A DNA stretch of 64,000 nucleotides from Akebia trifoliata (taxonomy: Eukaryota > Streptophyta > Magnoliopsida > Ranunculales > Lardizabalaceae): the NCBI GenBank assembly GCA_017979445.1, contig CM030713.1:28873934-28937933 (forward strand). The letters are read 5' to 3'. The notes below the pieces were generated by a model that was given only the letters and a program-made list of their open reading frames with translations, made no database searches and was not told where the DNA came from. A program made the translations under genes and the position numbers. Shown here piece by piece: positions 32,766 to 43,766 of this stretch (position 1 is the first letter of the stretch; every line of letters begins with the position of its first letter).

Positions 32766-35700
32766 ATGGCGTGTAAGCTTCTGTTTCTTCATCTCTGTCT
32801 GTTTCAGCTCCTCTCCTCTTCTTTTCTTTCCATTTCAGCTCAAAATGAAGAAAACCCAGACATAGAATCGCTTCTCTCCTTCAAAAACTCTCTGAAAAAC
32901 TCTCAAATTCTCTCTTCATGGGTACCTTCTCTTTCTCATTGTCAATGGGATGGAGTACTCTGTAAAAATGACCGAGTCATCTCACTCGTTCTTCCAAGTC
33001 AGTCTCTCGAAGGACCCTTATCTACCTCTCTGTTCTCTCTTTCTAATCTCATTCTCCTTGATTTGTCTGGGAATCGTCTCTATGGAGAGATTTCTCGCAC
33101 AGTTTCCGGTCTTGAATCGATAAAGACGCTAGCTTTGGGCGATAACAAGTTGTCTGGTGAAATACCGAGTGAACTCGGAGAGTTAACTCAGTTGGAAACT
33201 CTAAAACTTGGACCCAATTTCTTCACCGGAAAAATCCCACTGGAACTCGGAAATCTTTCAAAACTCGAGTATCTCGATCTCTCCGGGAACGCGTTGACTG
33301 GAACGATTCCGACCGAGTTGGGTCAACTCAACCTTCTTCAAGCCCTCTATCTTGGAAACAACCTTCTCTCTGGTTCTCTCTCTGCATCTCTCCTTACTGG
33401 TCTTGAAGCTTTAATCTTTCTCGATGTTTCGAACAACTCGTTATCTGGTAACATTCCTCCTGAAATTGGAAATTTGAAGAATCTCACAGATCTTTATATT
33501 GGCATTAATCGATTTTCTGGAGTTTTGCCTCCACAAATTGGTTTGCTTTCGAATCTTCGTAATTTGATCTCGCTTTCGTGTTCGATTCAAGGTCCAATAC
33601 CTGACGAAATTGGAGAATTGAAATCTCTAAGTAAGCTTGATCTCTCTGACAATCCTCTAAAATGCCCAATCCCCAAATCAATTGGAAAGTTACAAAATTT
33701 GTCAATTTTGAATCTCGTTTATGCCGAACTCAATGGGTCGATCCCATTCGAGCTTGGTAAGTGTAAGAATCTCAAGACATTGATGCTTTCTTTTAATTCT
33801 CTTTCCGGGTCTCTACCAGAAGAGTTGTCTGAGCTACCCATGTTGTCGTTTTCAGCCGAGAAGAACCAACTTTCAGGGAATCTGCCTTCGTGGCTCGGAA
33901 AATGGGATCAAATAGATTCGCTATTGTTATCAAGTAATCGGTTCACAGGTGAAATCCCACCCGAGATTGGGAATTCATCGTTCCTCAGTCACATTAGCCT
34001 TAGCAATAACTTGCTGACAGGTTCGATTCCTTCCGAGCTTTGTAACGCTGTATCGCTCTCTGAGATTGATCTTGATCTTAATTTCCTTTCGGGTACGATT
34101 GAGAACACGTTTAAGAATTGTAGGAATCTTACTCAGCTTGTTTTGACAAATAATCAAATTGTGGGTTCGATCCCGGACTACTTCTCTGAGCTTCCTTTGT
34201 TGGTGCTTGAGCTTGATTCAAACAATTTTACAGGACCCATTCCCAATAGTCTGTTTAATTCAATCGATCTGATGGAATTCTCCACTGCAAATAATCTCTT
34301 AGAAGGCTCTCTTCCACTTGAGATTGGAAACGCAGTCGCCCTTGAGAGGATTGTTCTTGGTAACAATCGGTTGCATGGACCTTTACCTAAAGAAATTGGG
34401 AACCTAAAATCTCTTTCTGTTCTGTCCTTGAATTCGAATTTTCTCGAAGGAATTATCCCAGCTGAGATTTCCGACTGCGTTTTGCTAACCACATTGGACC
34501 TTGGAAATAACAGATTCAATGGTTCAATTCCAGAGAGATTAGCCGATTTGGCCCAGTTACAATGTCTAGTTCTGTCTCACAATGAGCTTTCTGGTTCAAT
34601 CCCATTGAAGCCTTCAACTATGTATTTTCGTCAAGTTGATATCCCAGATTCAAGCTTTGTCCAACACCACGGAGTTTTCGATCTCTCGCACAATATGTTG
34701 TCTGGGCCAATACCTGAAGAGCTTTCTAATTGTGTTGTGTTGGTTGATCTTTTGATCAACAACAATAGATTTTCGGGTGAGATTCCAAGATCACTATCTC
34801 GCCTTACAAATCTTACGACACTCGACTTGTCTGGAAATTTGCTTACGGGTGCGATCCCATCAGAATTTGGCTACTCCATCACGCTTCAAGGCCTATATTT
34901 GGCAAATAACGAGCTTACAAGCACCATTCCTGACAGCCTAGGTCGCATAACTAGCCTTGTTAAGCTGAATCTAACGGGCAATAAGCTTTGTGGTTCTATT
35001 CCAATTAGCCTCGGAAACTTGAATGGGCTTACACACTTGGATTTAAGCTTGAACGAGCTGACGGGGAAGCTTCCTTCATCGTTTTCAAGCATGGTAGACC
35101 TTGTAGGTCTATATGTTCAGGAGAATAGACTTTCGGGTTCGGTTGATGAACTCTTTTCGAGTGCCATGGCATGGAGGATTGAGACTTTGAACTTGAGTAG
35201 AAATTTCTTTAATGGAAATGTGCCAAGCTCTTTGGGCAATTTATCGTACTTGACATATTTGGATCTTCACGGAAACATGTTTAAAGGGGCAATTCCTCCC
35301 GATCTTGGCAACCTTACACAGCTCGTGTACTTCGATGTTTCGGGGAATGATCTCTCTGGGCAGATACCGCAGACATTATGTGACCTTTACAATGTGGTTT
35401 ACTTAGATTTCGCGGATAATAGATTGGAAGGGCCGATACCCAAGAGTGGAATTTGCCAGAACTTCACGAAGATGTCACTTTTGGGGAACAAAAATCTTTG
35501 TGGAGGAATTCTCGGTTTGAATTGTAAGATGAAGAGCTTTAATGGAAGGCCAACGATGTTGAATGCTTGGGGCCTAGCAGGGATTGTGGTCGGAAGTGTG
35601 TTTGTTGCTTTCAGTGTAATTTACGCTCTTATGAGACTAGGAATCGGTAACAATCGTGATAAGAGCGAACCTATGGAGCTTGAAGAGAGTAAAGTAAATA

Positions 35701-36671
35701 GCTCTATTGATCCCAATCTTTATTTCATCAGTAGTAGTCAATCAAAGGAGCCTCTAAGCATCAATGTGGCTATGTTCGAGCAACCACTCTTGAAACTAAC
35801 CCTCGTTGATATACTGGAAGCCACGAACAACTTTTGCAAGACAAAAATAATCGGTGATGGAGGATTCGGAACAGTTTACAAGGCAACATTGCCCGATGAA
35901 AAAATTGTTGCAGTTAAGAAGCTAAACCAATCGAAAACACAAGGGCACCGGGAATTTTTAGCTGAGATGGAGACTTTGGGCAAGGTGAGGCACCGAAATC
36001 TCGTGCCATTACTTGGTTACTGTTCTTTTGGTGAGGAGAAGCTCCTTGTTTACGAGTACATGGCGAACGGAAGCTTGGATCTTTGGTTGGGAAGTCGGTC
36101 TGGTGGGCTTGAAGTCTTGGACTGGCCCAAGCGATTTAAGATTGCGATTGGTGCTGCCCATGGGCTAGCTTTTCTTCATCATGGGTTCATCCCACACATT
36201 ATTCATAGAGATATTAAGGCTAGCAACATTTTACTCGACAAAGATTTTGAGCCAAAACTTGCGGATTTTGGGCTTGCGAGATTGATTAGTGCTTGTGAGA
36301 CTCATGTTAGTACCGACATTGCTGGGACTTTCGGATACATTCCTCCTGAATATGGGCAGAGTTGGAGGTCTACGACAAGGGGTGATGTTTATAGTTTTGG
36401 TGTGATCTTGCTCGAATTGGTGACGGGGAAGGAACCGACCGGACCCGATTTTAAAGAGATTGAGGGTGGGAATTTGGTAGGATGGGTTTTTCAGAAGATC
36501 AAAAAAGGGGAGGGTTCTGATGTTCTCGATCCTACAGTCCTAAACATGGGTACTAAGCCAAAGATGTTGAGAATGTTGCAGATTAGTGCAATCTGTTTAT
36601 CTGATAATCCGACCAATCGGCCTACGATGCTTCATGTGTTGAAGTTCTTGAAAGGTATCGAAGACGGGTAA
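32766..36671 (+). CDS. EMS1: EMS1/EXS-type leucine-rich-repeat receptor kinase (single exon)
   Basis: Plasma-membrane LRR receptor-like kinase, 1301 aa, no intron. The ATG at 32766 (MACKLLFLHLCLF) is used; the in-frame codon at 32748 is GTG. In order: signal peptide (about 1-26); LRR-capping region with CQWDGVLC; about thirty LRRs; the EMS1-typical FVQHHGVFDLSHNMLSGPIP stretch; a transmembrane segment (about 933-956); a juxtamembrane with EPLSINVAMFEQPLLKLT; and a kinase with the Gly loop GDGGFGTVYK (near 1030), VAVKK lysine (near 1050), HRD 1147-1149, DFG 1167-1169 and GTFGYIPPEYGQS. All catalytic motifs are intact. Known role: EMS1 perceives the peptide TPD1 with SERK1/2 co-receptors to set tapetum versus microsporocyte fate in anthers. 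It is longer than Arabidopsis EMS1 (1192 aa from memory) and close to rice MSP1. The extra length is in the LRRs. Confidence 0.95.
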   Translation: MACKLLFLHLCLFQLLSSSFLSISAQNEENPDIESLLSFKNSLKNSQILSSWVPSLSHCQWDGVLCKNDRVISLVLPSQSLEGPLSTSLFSLSNLILLDLSGNRLYGEISRTVSGLESIKTLALGDNKLSGEIPSELGELTQLETLKLGPNFFTGKIPLELGNLSKLEYLDLSGNALTGTIPTELGQLNLLQALYLGNNLLSGSLSASLLTGLEALIFLDVSNNSLSGNIPPEIGNLKNLTDLYIGINRFSGVLPPQIGLLSNLRNLISLSCSIQGPIPDEIGELKSLSKLDLSDNPLKCPIPKSIGKLQNLSILNLVYAELNGSIPFELGKCKNLKTLMLSFNSLSGSLPEELSELPMLSFSAEKNQLSGNLPSWLGKWDQIDSLLLSSNRFTGEIPPEIGNSSFLSHISLSNNLLTGSIPSELCNAVSLSEIDLDLNFLSGTIENTFKNCRNLTQLVLTNNQIVGSIPDYFSELPLLVLELDSNNFTGPIPNSLFNSIDLMEFSTANNLLEGSLPLEIGNAVALERIVLGNNRLHGPLPKEIGNLKSLSVLSLNSNFLEGIIPAEISDCVLLTTLDLGNNRFNGSIPERLADLAQLQCLVLSHNELSGSIPLKPSTMYFRQVDIPDSSFVQHHGVFDLSHNMLSGPIPEELSNCVVLVDLLINNNRFSGEIPRSLSRLTNLTTLDLSGNLLTGAIPSEFGYSITLQGLYLANNELTSTIPDSLGRITSLVKLNLTGNKLCGSIPISLGNLNGLTHLDLSLNELTGKLPSSFSSMVDLVGLYVQENRLSGSVDELFSSAMAWRIETLNLSRNFFNGNVPSSLGNLSYLTYLDLHGNMFKGAIPPDLGNLTQLVYFDVSGNDLSGQIPQTLCDLYNVVYLDFADNRLEGPIPKSGICQNFTKMSLLGNKNLCGGILGLNCKMKSFNGRPTMLNAWGLAGIVVGSVFVAFSVIYALMRLGIGNNRDKSEPMELEESKVNSSIDPNLYFISSSQSKEPLSINVAMFEQPLLKLTLVDILEATNNFCKTKIIGDGGFGTVYKATLPDEKIVAVKKLNQSKTQGHREFLAEMETLGKVRHRNLVPLLGYCSFGEEKLLVYEYMANGSLDLWLGSRSGGLEVLDWPKRFKIAIGAAHGLAFLHHGFIPHIIHRDIKASNILLDKDFEPKLADFGLARLISACETHVSTDIAGTFGYIPPEYGQSWRSTTRGDVYSFGVILLELVTGKEPTGPDFKEIEGGNLVGWVFQKIKKGEGSDVLDPTVLNMGTKPKMLRMLQISAICLSDNPTNRPTMLHVLKFLKGIEDG

Positions 36672-36947
36672 TGGGTTGATGGCCCAGTTTATTTTGATCT
36701 TAGTCTATTATGTATGTATCTGAAACTTGCTATGGTGATGATGAATGAGTAGAGGGGGGATTTGTAACACCGTAAAATTGCTCCCAAAGAATGAATGTTT
36801 CTGTTTAAGTTTTCAAATTCTTGTTGACCGTTTGTTTTCTTGTTAAATGACATATATGACCTTAGCAAGATATATATATCGAGGGGGGTGGGGGGTTTCT
36901 TTTATTTGGGACCTCAGGTAGTTTAGTTGATTTCAAGCCCCCAAGGC

Positions 36948-38110
36948 TAGGGGTGCAAGTTAATTCAGTTCATACTGAGAACCGAATCAAACCGTGTATT
37001 TTGGATTGGTTTAGTTCGGTTTAAATTAAATACGGTTTGATTTCAGGTTTAAAAATGAAAAATCGATGGGTTCAGTTCGGTTCTTAGTTCATACTTGATA
37101 AAAAATTGAACCCAACTCAAAATCAAACCAACAAATACTTTTAAATAAAATATAAGTTAAAAAAAAAAAAAACTCTAAACCTGTTTTTTCTTCGTTATCT
37201 TTCCCTGTCTACTCTCTCTTTGTCGTCTCTACGGGGCTGGGTTGTTTCTCAACCCTGGCAATTGGGGTTATCATCTCTCTTGCAACTTGCAAGGCGTGCG
37301 GTCACACAGAGTTGGTGAGATCGTTGGTTCCTGTTGAACGCCATTAGACATCGAGACCAACAAAGAGGTGGTGGTTGGGGGAGCGGTTTATGTACATGGT
37401 GGTGTTGATCCATCTTCTGATGACGGATGGGGTGGAGTTGACGGTGATGATGATTTGAGTTCCGAAGAAATCAACGATTAAGATTCTTCGATTACGTGGT
37501 GGGTTGGGGCGTTCTGTAATGAAGATGTTCTCACTATTCATTCTCTCCATCTCTCTCTTTCTTGCAGTTGAGGTGCGGCTGCGGGCTACCTCTCAACTCC
37601 AATGATTTTGTTTTGGACTAAAATGAAACCAATTGATCCAAACAAGCTTTTAATCTCCCTTGTAAGTGAATCCAATCTCTCAAATATCATAGATTAGATT
37701 CGTTTTTATCAACTTATTTGGTTGTGAAAGAGATTAATTGGAACCCATTTTGTTTTGGGATGAATTTTGTAGTTTTGGAGAAAAATTAATTTTTTTTTGG
37801 ATGATTTCTAGAAATTCAATTTTTATTTATTTATTTTAATTAATCTAATTTTTATGTAATCTCATAATCTTAATTTTGGATTTTTAATTTTTCATAATTC
37901 ATGTGTTTCTATAATTTTATTGATAAATTTATGTAAAAAAACTTTTTTTTGACAACCCATGAAATCGAACCGAATCAAATCGAATTAAGATCGGTTTGAA
38001 TTGATTTGGTTCTAGATCAAATTGATTTAATTTTGATTCCCATATAATGAAACCGACCAAGGTCGATTCGATTTTGATTTTACTTTAAACCGAATCAAGT
38101 TGCACCCCTA
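36948..38110. mobile_element. hAT-like non-autonomous element with 8-bp target duplication
   Basis: The ends TAGGGGTGCAA and TTGCACCCCTA are perfect inverted repeats, and subterminal AATC.GTT/ACCGAATCAA motifs are repeated many times inward from both ends. The flanks are CCCAAGGC (36940-36947) and CGCAAGGC (38111-38118), an 8-bp duplication with one mismatch. Element ends, subterminal repeats and duplication size fit the hAT superfamily. No transposase is present; the interior holds a diverged GGTGG-rich segment of unknown origin (37200-37600). Confidence 0.75.
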
Positions 38111-38313
38111 CGCAAGGCACCTTGAAGGCCTTCCAAGGAAATTTGCATTTTGCAGCCTTGTAGGAATGTGAATGGACAGTAGTACTCCTATCACATGTAT
38201 AGGAATAGTACGCCTATTACTTCTTTAGCTTACATGTCTAGTAGGGCTGTCAAATACATGAGGTCGGATTGGTTCTTGGCTGGGTTGGACTCTTGTTAGA
38301 TCTAATCTTTTTT

Positions 38314-38610
38314 AGAGAGTTGCTATTGGCACCTCAAATTTTACTTATTACATCCCAATTTTTAGGGTGCTAATCATTTACTGTTAGAGAGCTGCTATTG
38401 GTACCCAAAAGAAAGAGAAACCTTCTATTGGCATCCCAACTTTTACTTATTCTAGACCATTCATTATTTTGTTTAGAGTCATGACAATATGACGCCCCAT
38501 CACAGAATTGTAGATCATTTGATTGCGATACATCATATTATCATTACTCTAAACAAAATAATGATCGGTCTAAAACTAAAAGTCGGTGGTGCCAATAGAA
38601 GTTTCTCTCT
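38314..38610. mobile_element. M1 element(s) with an inner stem-loop insertion
   Basis: The left ends AGAGAGTTGCTATTGGCACC (38314) and GAGAGCTGCTATTGGTACCC (about 38388) and the right end GGTGCCAATAGAAG...CTCTC (to 38610) show two partly overlapping copies or a duplicated left end. Inside, 38473-38560 is a stem-loop with GTAGATCATTTGATTGCGAT and an inverted TAAACAAAATAATGA pair. It is one of the more rearranged copies. Confidence 0.55.
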
Positions 38611-39711
38611 CTCCCTCTTTTTGTTGCTAGATTTATATTTTTTGGGTTCTAGATTTTATGTGAGCCTAATCATAATTACTAGTGAAATTGTTTGAACTAA
38701 TGTTATGATGTTTTGTAATGTTGAGATTATAATTTGAGCCAAACCCTTGTAATGTTTGAAGAGTGTGTTTTAATCTTTATTTGAAGTATGGTATATAATT
38801 TAATATAAAGGTAATCAGAAAAGGTAAGGTTGTTTTAAAATTTTCATACCCCGGGTATTTGAGTAAAGGGGTAGGAGGCCTAATATGTATCATCTTCACC
38901 AGATAGAGGGAGATTTCTTGCACATATGACATTTAGACTCAACAAGACTTTTCAATTAAAGAATTTTACGTGCAAATCAGTTTTTTCTTTTTTCTTATGC
39001 AACAAAGTGACTTCACCCCCTTTGGAACTGGGAGTAATCCTTATTGATATACCCTACCACCACAAACAGGCTTATTGAGTAAAGTCACAAGTTGGAAAGG
39101 CTAAGAGCTCATTTAGATACACATAAAAAAATAATTTTTTTTAGTTTAAAAGATTAAGAAGTTAAAAAAAAATTTGTTTGGATTCATTTTAGAAATTTAT
39201 TTTTAAAAAGTAGAAAATCTTTATTTTTTAAAAAGCAAAATAAAAAATTACTTTTTTTTTACTTTCTAAAAATTACTTTGTCCCAAAATTACTTTCTTTC
39301 TAGTTGCTTTCTATCCAAACGGACTCTAAATCCCATGATCCTTAGGAGAAAACCCGTATCATTATAGTACTGCTCCACCACTCGGGTGGTGAAGGTTAGT
39401 AATTTCTTTTTCATTGAAAATAAATATTCATTAACACAACATTTGCATTACTCTAACATATATTTACAGTCATTTAGTCATTTCTTTTGAAAAAAAATTA
39501 AAAATTAAAATTGTTAATGAATGTGTTTGGAAGTGTAGGTTTGAATTATTTTCTTTTAAGCTACATTGTAAGTATAATGGTAACCCCACTAATCATTACA
39601 ATTTCACTTATGGTATGGTTTCATAGCCTTTAAAAATAATAATTTCACTTATGGTGTGAGAGCATAATAGAATGATGTGGCTACTAGCTATATTTTAAGT
39701 TATATATATAT

Positions 39712-40062
39712 GGGGGCGGTTCCGGGGACATGTAAAAACATATGTACAACCAATGGTTTTTCAATATATGGGTTAGAGGTTTTTGATTTAGCTGATTTTT
39801 TACGAGGATGGTCACTATGATGAGAAGATCATCTTCACAAAAAATCAGCTCAACCTGAAACTTCTAAATCCATCAAAAGTGATTTACAAATTATTGACAA
39901 AAATTGACAAAAAGTCAACGGTCAACATTCTAAATCACTTTTAATGGGGTTAGAAGTTTCATAGTAGACTGATCTTTTTTTTCAGATGATCTTTCCATCA
40001 TAGAGATCATCCTCACAAAAAAATCAGTTCAATCTGAAACTTCTAACCCATATTTTGAAAAT
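39712..40062. mobile_element. Double-hairpin element, unit E (solitary, degenerate)
   Basis: It sits in TATATATATA like units A-D. Hairpin arms are eroded: TTAGAGGTTTTTGATTTAGC, GAGGATGGTCACTATGATG and inverse GATCATCTTCACAAAAAATC. The second hairpin has GTTAGAAGTTTCATAGTAGA and GATCATCCTCACAAAAAAAT. The linker is altered to AAAGTCAACGGTCAACATTC. It appears to be the oldest copy in the window. Confidence 0.6.
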
Positions 40063-40249
40063 TTATATATATATTTAATGGTGTGGTAATATCAAATATG
40101 GACTCTCAAGACAAAATATATTTCTAAAAGAATTATATTAATTCCTTGAAAACGAGATTACAAGAACTGATATTCGCTACCTAAATTTTTTACTGAGTTT
40201 GTCGGTCAAGCAATCTGATTTGGTGTTTTAACTAATGAATCATGATAAT

Positions 40250-40474
40250 TTGACTTACTCACGTGGCATATTCAATTGACACCCCTGACATGACAGGTTC
40301 GAGAATCATAGATCTGCTCTCCTTGAGATACATAATGGCTTTCCATAATTTAAAAAAAAAAATGCAGTTTTGTATCAAGAGGAGAGCAGATCTACGATTC
40401 CTGAACCTATGACATCAGAGATGTCAATTGAGTATGCCACGTGGGTAAGTCAGGTTATCACGAGTCCTAACAAA
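40250..40474. mobile_element. Stem-loop element with a G-box in each arm
   Basis: The left arm has ATAATTTGACTTACTCACGT and the right arm CCACGTGGGTAAGTCAGGTT as inverted partners. Inner arms AGATCTGCTCTCCTTGAGAT and AAGAGGAGAGCAGATCT pair around an A-rich loop. CACGTGG occurs in the arms. No coding capacity. Same general design as 29863 and 54771. Confidence 0.6.
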
Positions 40475-40563
40475 TAGAGCAAAACCTACCACTAGATAAT
40501 AAGCCCAAATCATTGTTTTTTGACTGATGTTAGTCTAATGACACTCTATATTGATCTGTTCCT

Positions 40564-40820
40564 TTATTTTTTATTTTTTATTTATTTATGTTGGGGGAGT
40601 CCGAAGTTACATTCGACTATGAGAACTAGGAGAGCCAAGGCATATGGGCCCCTCTCCTAGGCACGTGCAATGCCCACAAATCACATGCACTGGGTAAGTG
40701 AGGGTGCGCCCTCAAGAGTGTCCCGAGGAAATACTGCTCACATTAGATATCGAACTCACAACCTATGGACTCTCACAGTTTATTGGATCCGAAATTGCCA
40801 TTGAGCTACTCTCTCGGCAT
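40564..40820 (-). mobile_element. tRNA-derived SINE, copy 2
   Basis: On the minus strand it reads GAGAGAGTAGCTCAATGGCA, then box B GTGAGTTCGATATC, then GCACGTGCCTAGGAGAGGGG and CATATGCCTTGG, with an A-rich 3' tail (about 40564-40590). Head and body align with the copy at 28431, confirming one family. It seems complete; target duplications were not resolved. Confidence 0.7.
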
Positions 40821-41632
40821 TATATTGGTATGCTTTTAGAATTGTTGGTATCAAATGAATCATATTTGCCAATTCAATCATGTCTATTAAATATGATGGT
40901 TTAGCATCAAAAACTGTAAAATTTCTCCAACCAACATTTGTAAATTGGACCCATCATTAAGGCCTTGCTTGATTCACAACAAATCATTTGCTTTTGCAAA
41001 TAATTTGCACTACAAATGTTTTACATTGCTAATGATCTGCACTACTTTTTGTACTGCAAATCATTTATTGAAATTTCTTAAGAATTTAGGTGATCCATGC
41101 AAATCATTTACATTGTGTAACCAAACACCGATAAAATTGATTTTAGAAAATGATTTGAAACATACCAAACAGGGCCTTAGAGAGAAATTTTTGTAAATAT
41201 TTGTAATGAAAAAATATAAATGTTTGTTTTTTAATGAAGATGATTATAACCACAATTAGAATAAATATTCAAGTTGAAATTCCTAAAACAACTTTGATGG
41301 AAACATAAAATATATACGAACTCAATTAAGAGAAAAATACATACACACAATTAAATCAGTGAAGAAAAAAGTCACAATTTCATGACAATTTTTTCAAAAA
41401 GTCGGAGACTTTGGTGACTATGGTCGAATATATTGGAACTTCGAATACCACGGACAATCATTAATGGAAATTGAATTTATAAGAAACACATTGAATTTTC
41501 ATTTTTTTAATTTTACGACTGCCATCATGTAGTAATTTAAGCCAAATCAAAATCGAGTGCACTCTGTCAAATTCCTCATAAAGATGAGTCACAAAAACAG
41601 TTTTAATAGTGAAAACAAAGGGATAATGAGTC

Positions 41633-41779
41633 GTGCTGGGATGACACAATGAGGTGATATCGTGCACATAACCGTAGATGTTTTTCCATGGGATACGAGT
41701 AAAAAGCATCTACGGTTATCTGCAAGCCACCACATCATTTTTGTCACCCCTGTGCCTCCGTTTGAGTCATTCCAGCATT
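41633..41779. mobile_element. Foldback MITE related to 10709
   Basis: The ends GTGCTGGGATGACACAATGA and GAGTCATTCCAGCATT are inverted. The centre has ACCGTAGATG...TACGAGTAAAAAGCATCTACGGT, the same core as in the 10709 element but here as a compact hairpin. Confidence 0.65.
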
Positions 41780-43430
41780 TTCCATATTTTAAGGGGTTGA
41801 CGTTGAAGTAAATGAGATATTTTTTATTTGTTTATACATCCAATAAAGAGTTGTATTAGAGCAAAGCATATTTGTTAGGCGAATTAATTTTGTTTTTATT
41901 GTACTTTTATTTACTTTATTTATTCACCTCTCAACGTCCAACCCCTTTGTTGCCAATCTCCACCACCGGCTTTGAAAAGTTTTTGACACGTGTTTTCAAG
42001 GCCGGCGATTTTGTTATTATTTTTTTAAATGAATTTGATTTGACTTCATCTGAAGTGGTCATCTACGTAAATTCCCAAATAAAGAAGGTCTTTTACGCCA
42101 CACGAAAAAAAAAAAAAAAAAAATTCAGGCAACGAATCAGTCCGTCACGCGTTAAAGTGAAGGACTTTTCTAAATTTAAACCACGTTTGACGCTCCCCAT
42201 CAAACGGATTTTCAGATGGTCAGAGAAGAATTATACAAAAACATTTCTTAAAAACGTTTGTATTCTCTATCTCTAGTGTTGGTTTGAAGATATTCCTAAA
42301 ACTCTTCTTTTGATTAGGCTTGACTTAAAAGAAAGATTTTTTTTTTTTAATTTCAACCCACGATTAAGATTTTTTATCAATTCATAACATGATTTTAAAA
42401 TTCGATTTCGCTTCTCATCTTATTCTTGTCAGATATTAAGTCAAATGAGTTTTCTGATACGTTTGAGACGTCTCGTTCCAAAATTTGAAAGATGAACACA
42501 AGGTCTTAAATCTCATTTGAAAAATTGACATGTCCGTCTATGCCTGATATCCAGACGACTCAAGCGATATGTTTCGATCTCGAACGAGTTTTGAAATCAT
42601 GATCCATGGTCGTTGGAATTTGATGAAAAATGTAGATTTCTTAGTTATCAATATCAATTTTTTAAGGATGAACACACATTTTCTTAGAGTTACATTATCT
42701 TTGGGAATCCCTAATATCCCAACAATAATGTTGATGATGCCTAAAAGAAAATATTGGTAAGAAACCATAGTTAAATCTTGTTGTAAAACAATTTGACATC
42801 AATTACTCCATCAAATGATCATACAAACACCTATCTATGAGACTTGTCGTGGATCCAACGACTATGACTCTAGATTTTAAAGATTCATTCATTTGATTGA
42901 GAAGTGATTTTAGTTGAGATTTTCATTTGTGAGCGTAGCTAAGTTCCACTAAATATCAAAATCAACACATAAATGAAGAACTTCTGGATAATTCTCAAAA
43001 TGGGCCTCCATTATTATTACTGATTTGATCGTCAAAATGTTTAAATTCAACTTTATTTTTCTTTTTAGATTTTTTTTTTTTTTTTCAAAATTTAAGAAGA
43101 AAATCTTTATCAAAATTCCAGTAGGGTGGGTGAGGTAATATTTTTTATTATAGATTCTTTAATATATGTATTAAAAAAAAAATCAGCATAAATCAGTTAT
43201 GATGTCGAGACCATTGTCTAATCAAAAGAAGAAAAAAAATACAATAATGTGTGTGTGTGTTTTTTCCTCTCATCCCTCAACCGCGGTTTGAGGTTATAAA
43301 AGTCCCAACTTAAAAGTTCGATATTTTCATTCGAGTGGGCCATTAGAACATCTTTATCCAATTTTTGATAAGGTCAATAAAACGATTTTTTCATCGATTT
43401 ATTTATTTATTTATTTATATGTCTTTTTCG

Positions 43431-43673
43431 AAATATCTTATAAAGATATTCTGTCTGTTGTGCAGCGGAATTCAATACGTATATCTGCACCGCTATACGT
43501 GGCAAACAAAGAATATTGAAGCTGGACAAATCTCTGACCAGCATAATCGGTGGTTGAGACTTGGGATTTTTTAGTGAATCCACAAAATATCTTCAGTAGC
43601 CCAAAAAACAATCTCATCCCATCTCATGGTGCAGAGATAAGACCACTCACCCTCCAAAACCACCTTTATAAAC
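43431..43673 (+). promoter_or_regulatory. COR27-like promoter: evening elements, ABRE-like site and TATA box
   Basis: A perfect evening element AAAATATCT lies at 43584-43592. The core AATATCT also lies at 43432-43438 and, inverted (AGATATT), at 43444-43450. An ABRE-type ACGTGGC is at 43497-43503. TATAAAC is at 43667-43673, about 95 bp before the ATG. In Arabidopsis, COR27 and COR28 promoters are bound through evening elements by clock factors (CCA1/LHY class), so the sites match the expected night/cold regulation. Confidence 0.65.
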
Positions 43674-43766
43674 CAGAAATCTACCCCAAAACAGCTCTCA
43701 AACCAGAGAACAATTGGTTTTTTATTTTTATTTTTTATCTCACACGAATCTGAGTTTTCGATCTCG

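Larger units (their letters stand above)
36672..43766. other. Intergenic region between EMS1 and the COR27-like gene
   Basis: No gene was recognised in 7.1 kb. It contains the EMS1 3' UTR, a hAT-like element (36948), an M1 element with an inner stem-loop (38314), a double-hairpin copy (39712), a stem-loop element (40250), a reversed SINE (40564), a foldback MITE (41633) and the COR27-like promoter. A lone hAT-like end (TAGGGCTGTCAAA) lies near 38242. The remainder is AT-rich and featureless. Confidence 0.6.

Noticed and set aside
37344..37550. 68-aa minus-strand open frame
   Set aside because: It lies inside the hAT-like element with no transposase-like features.
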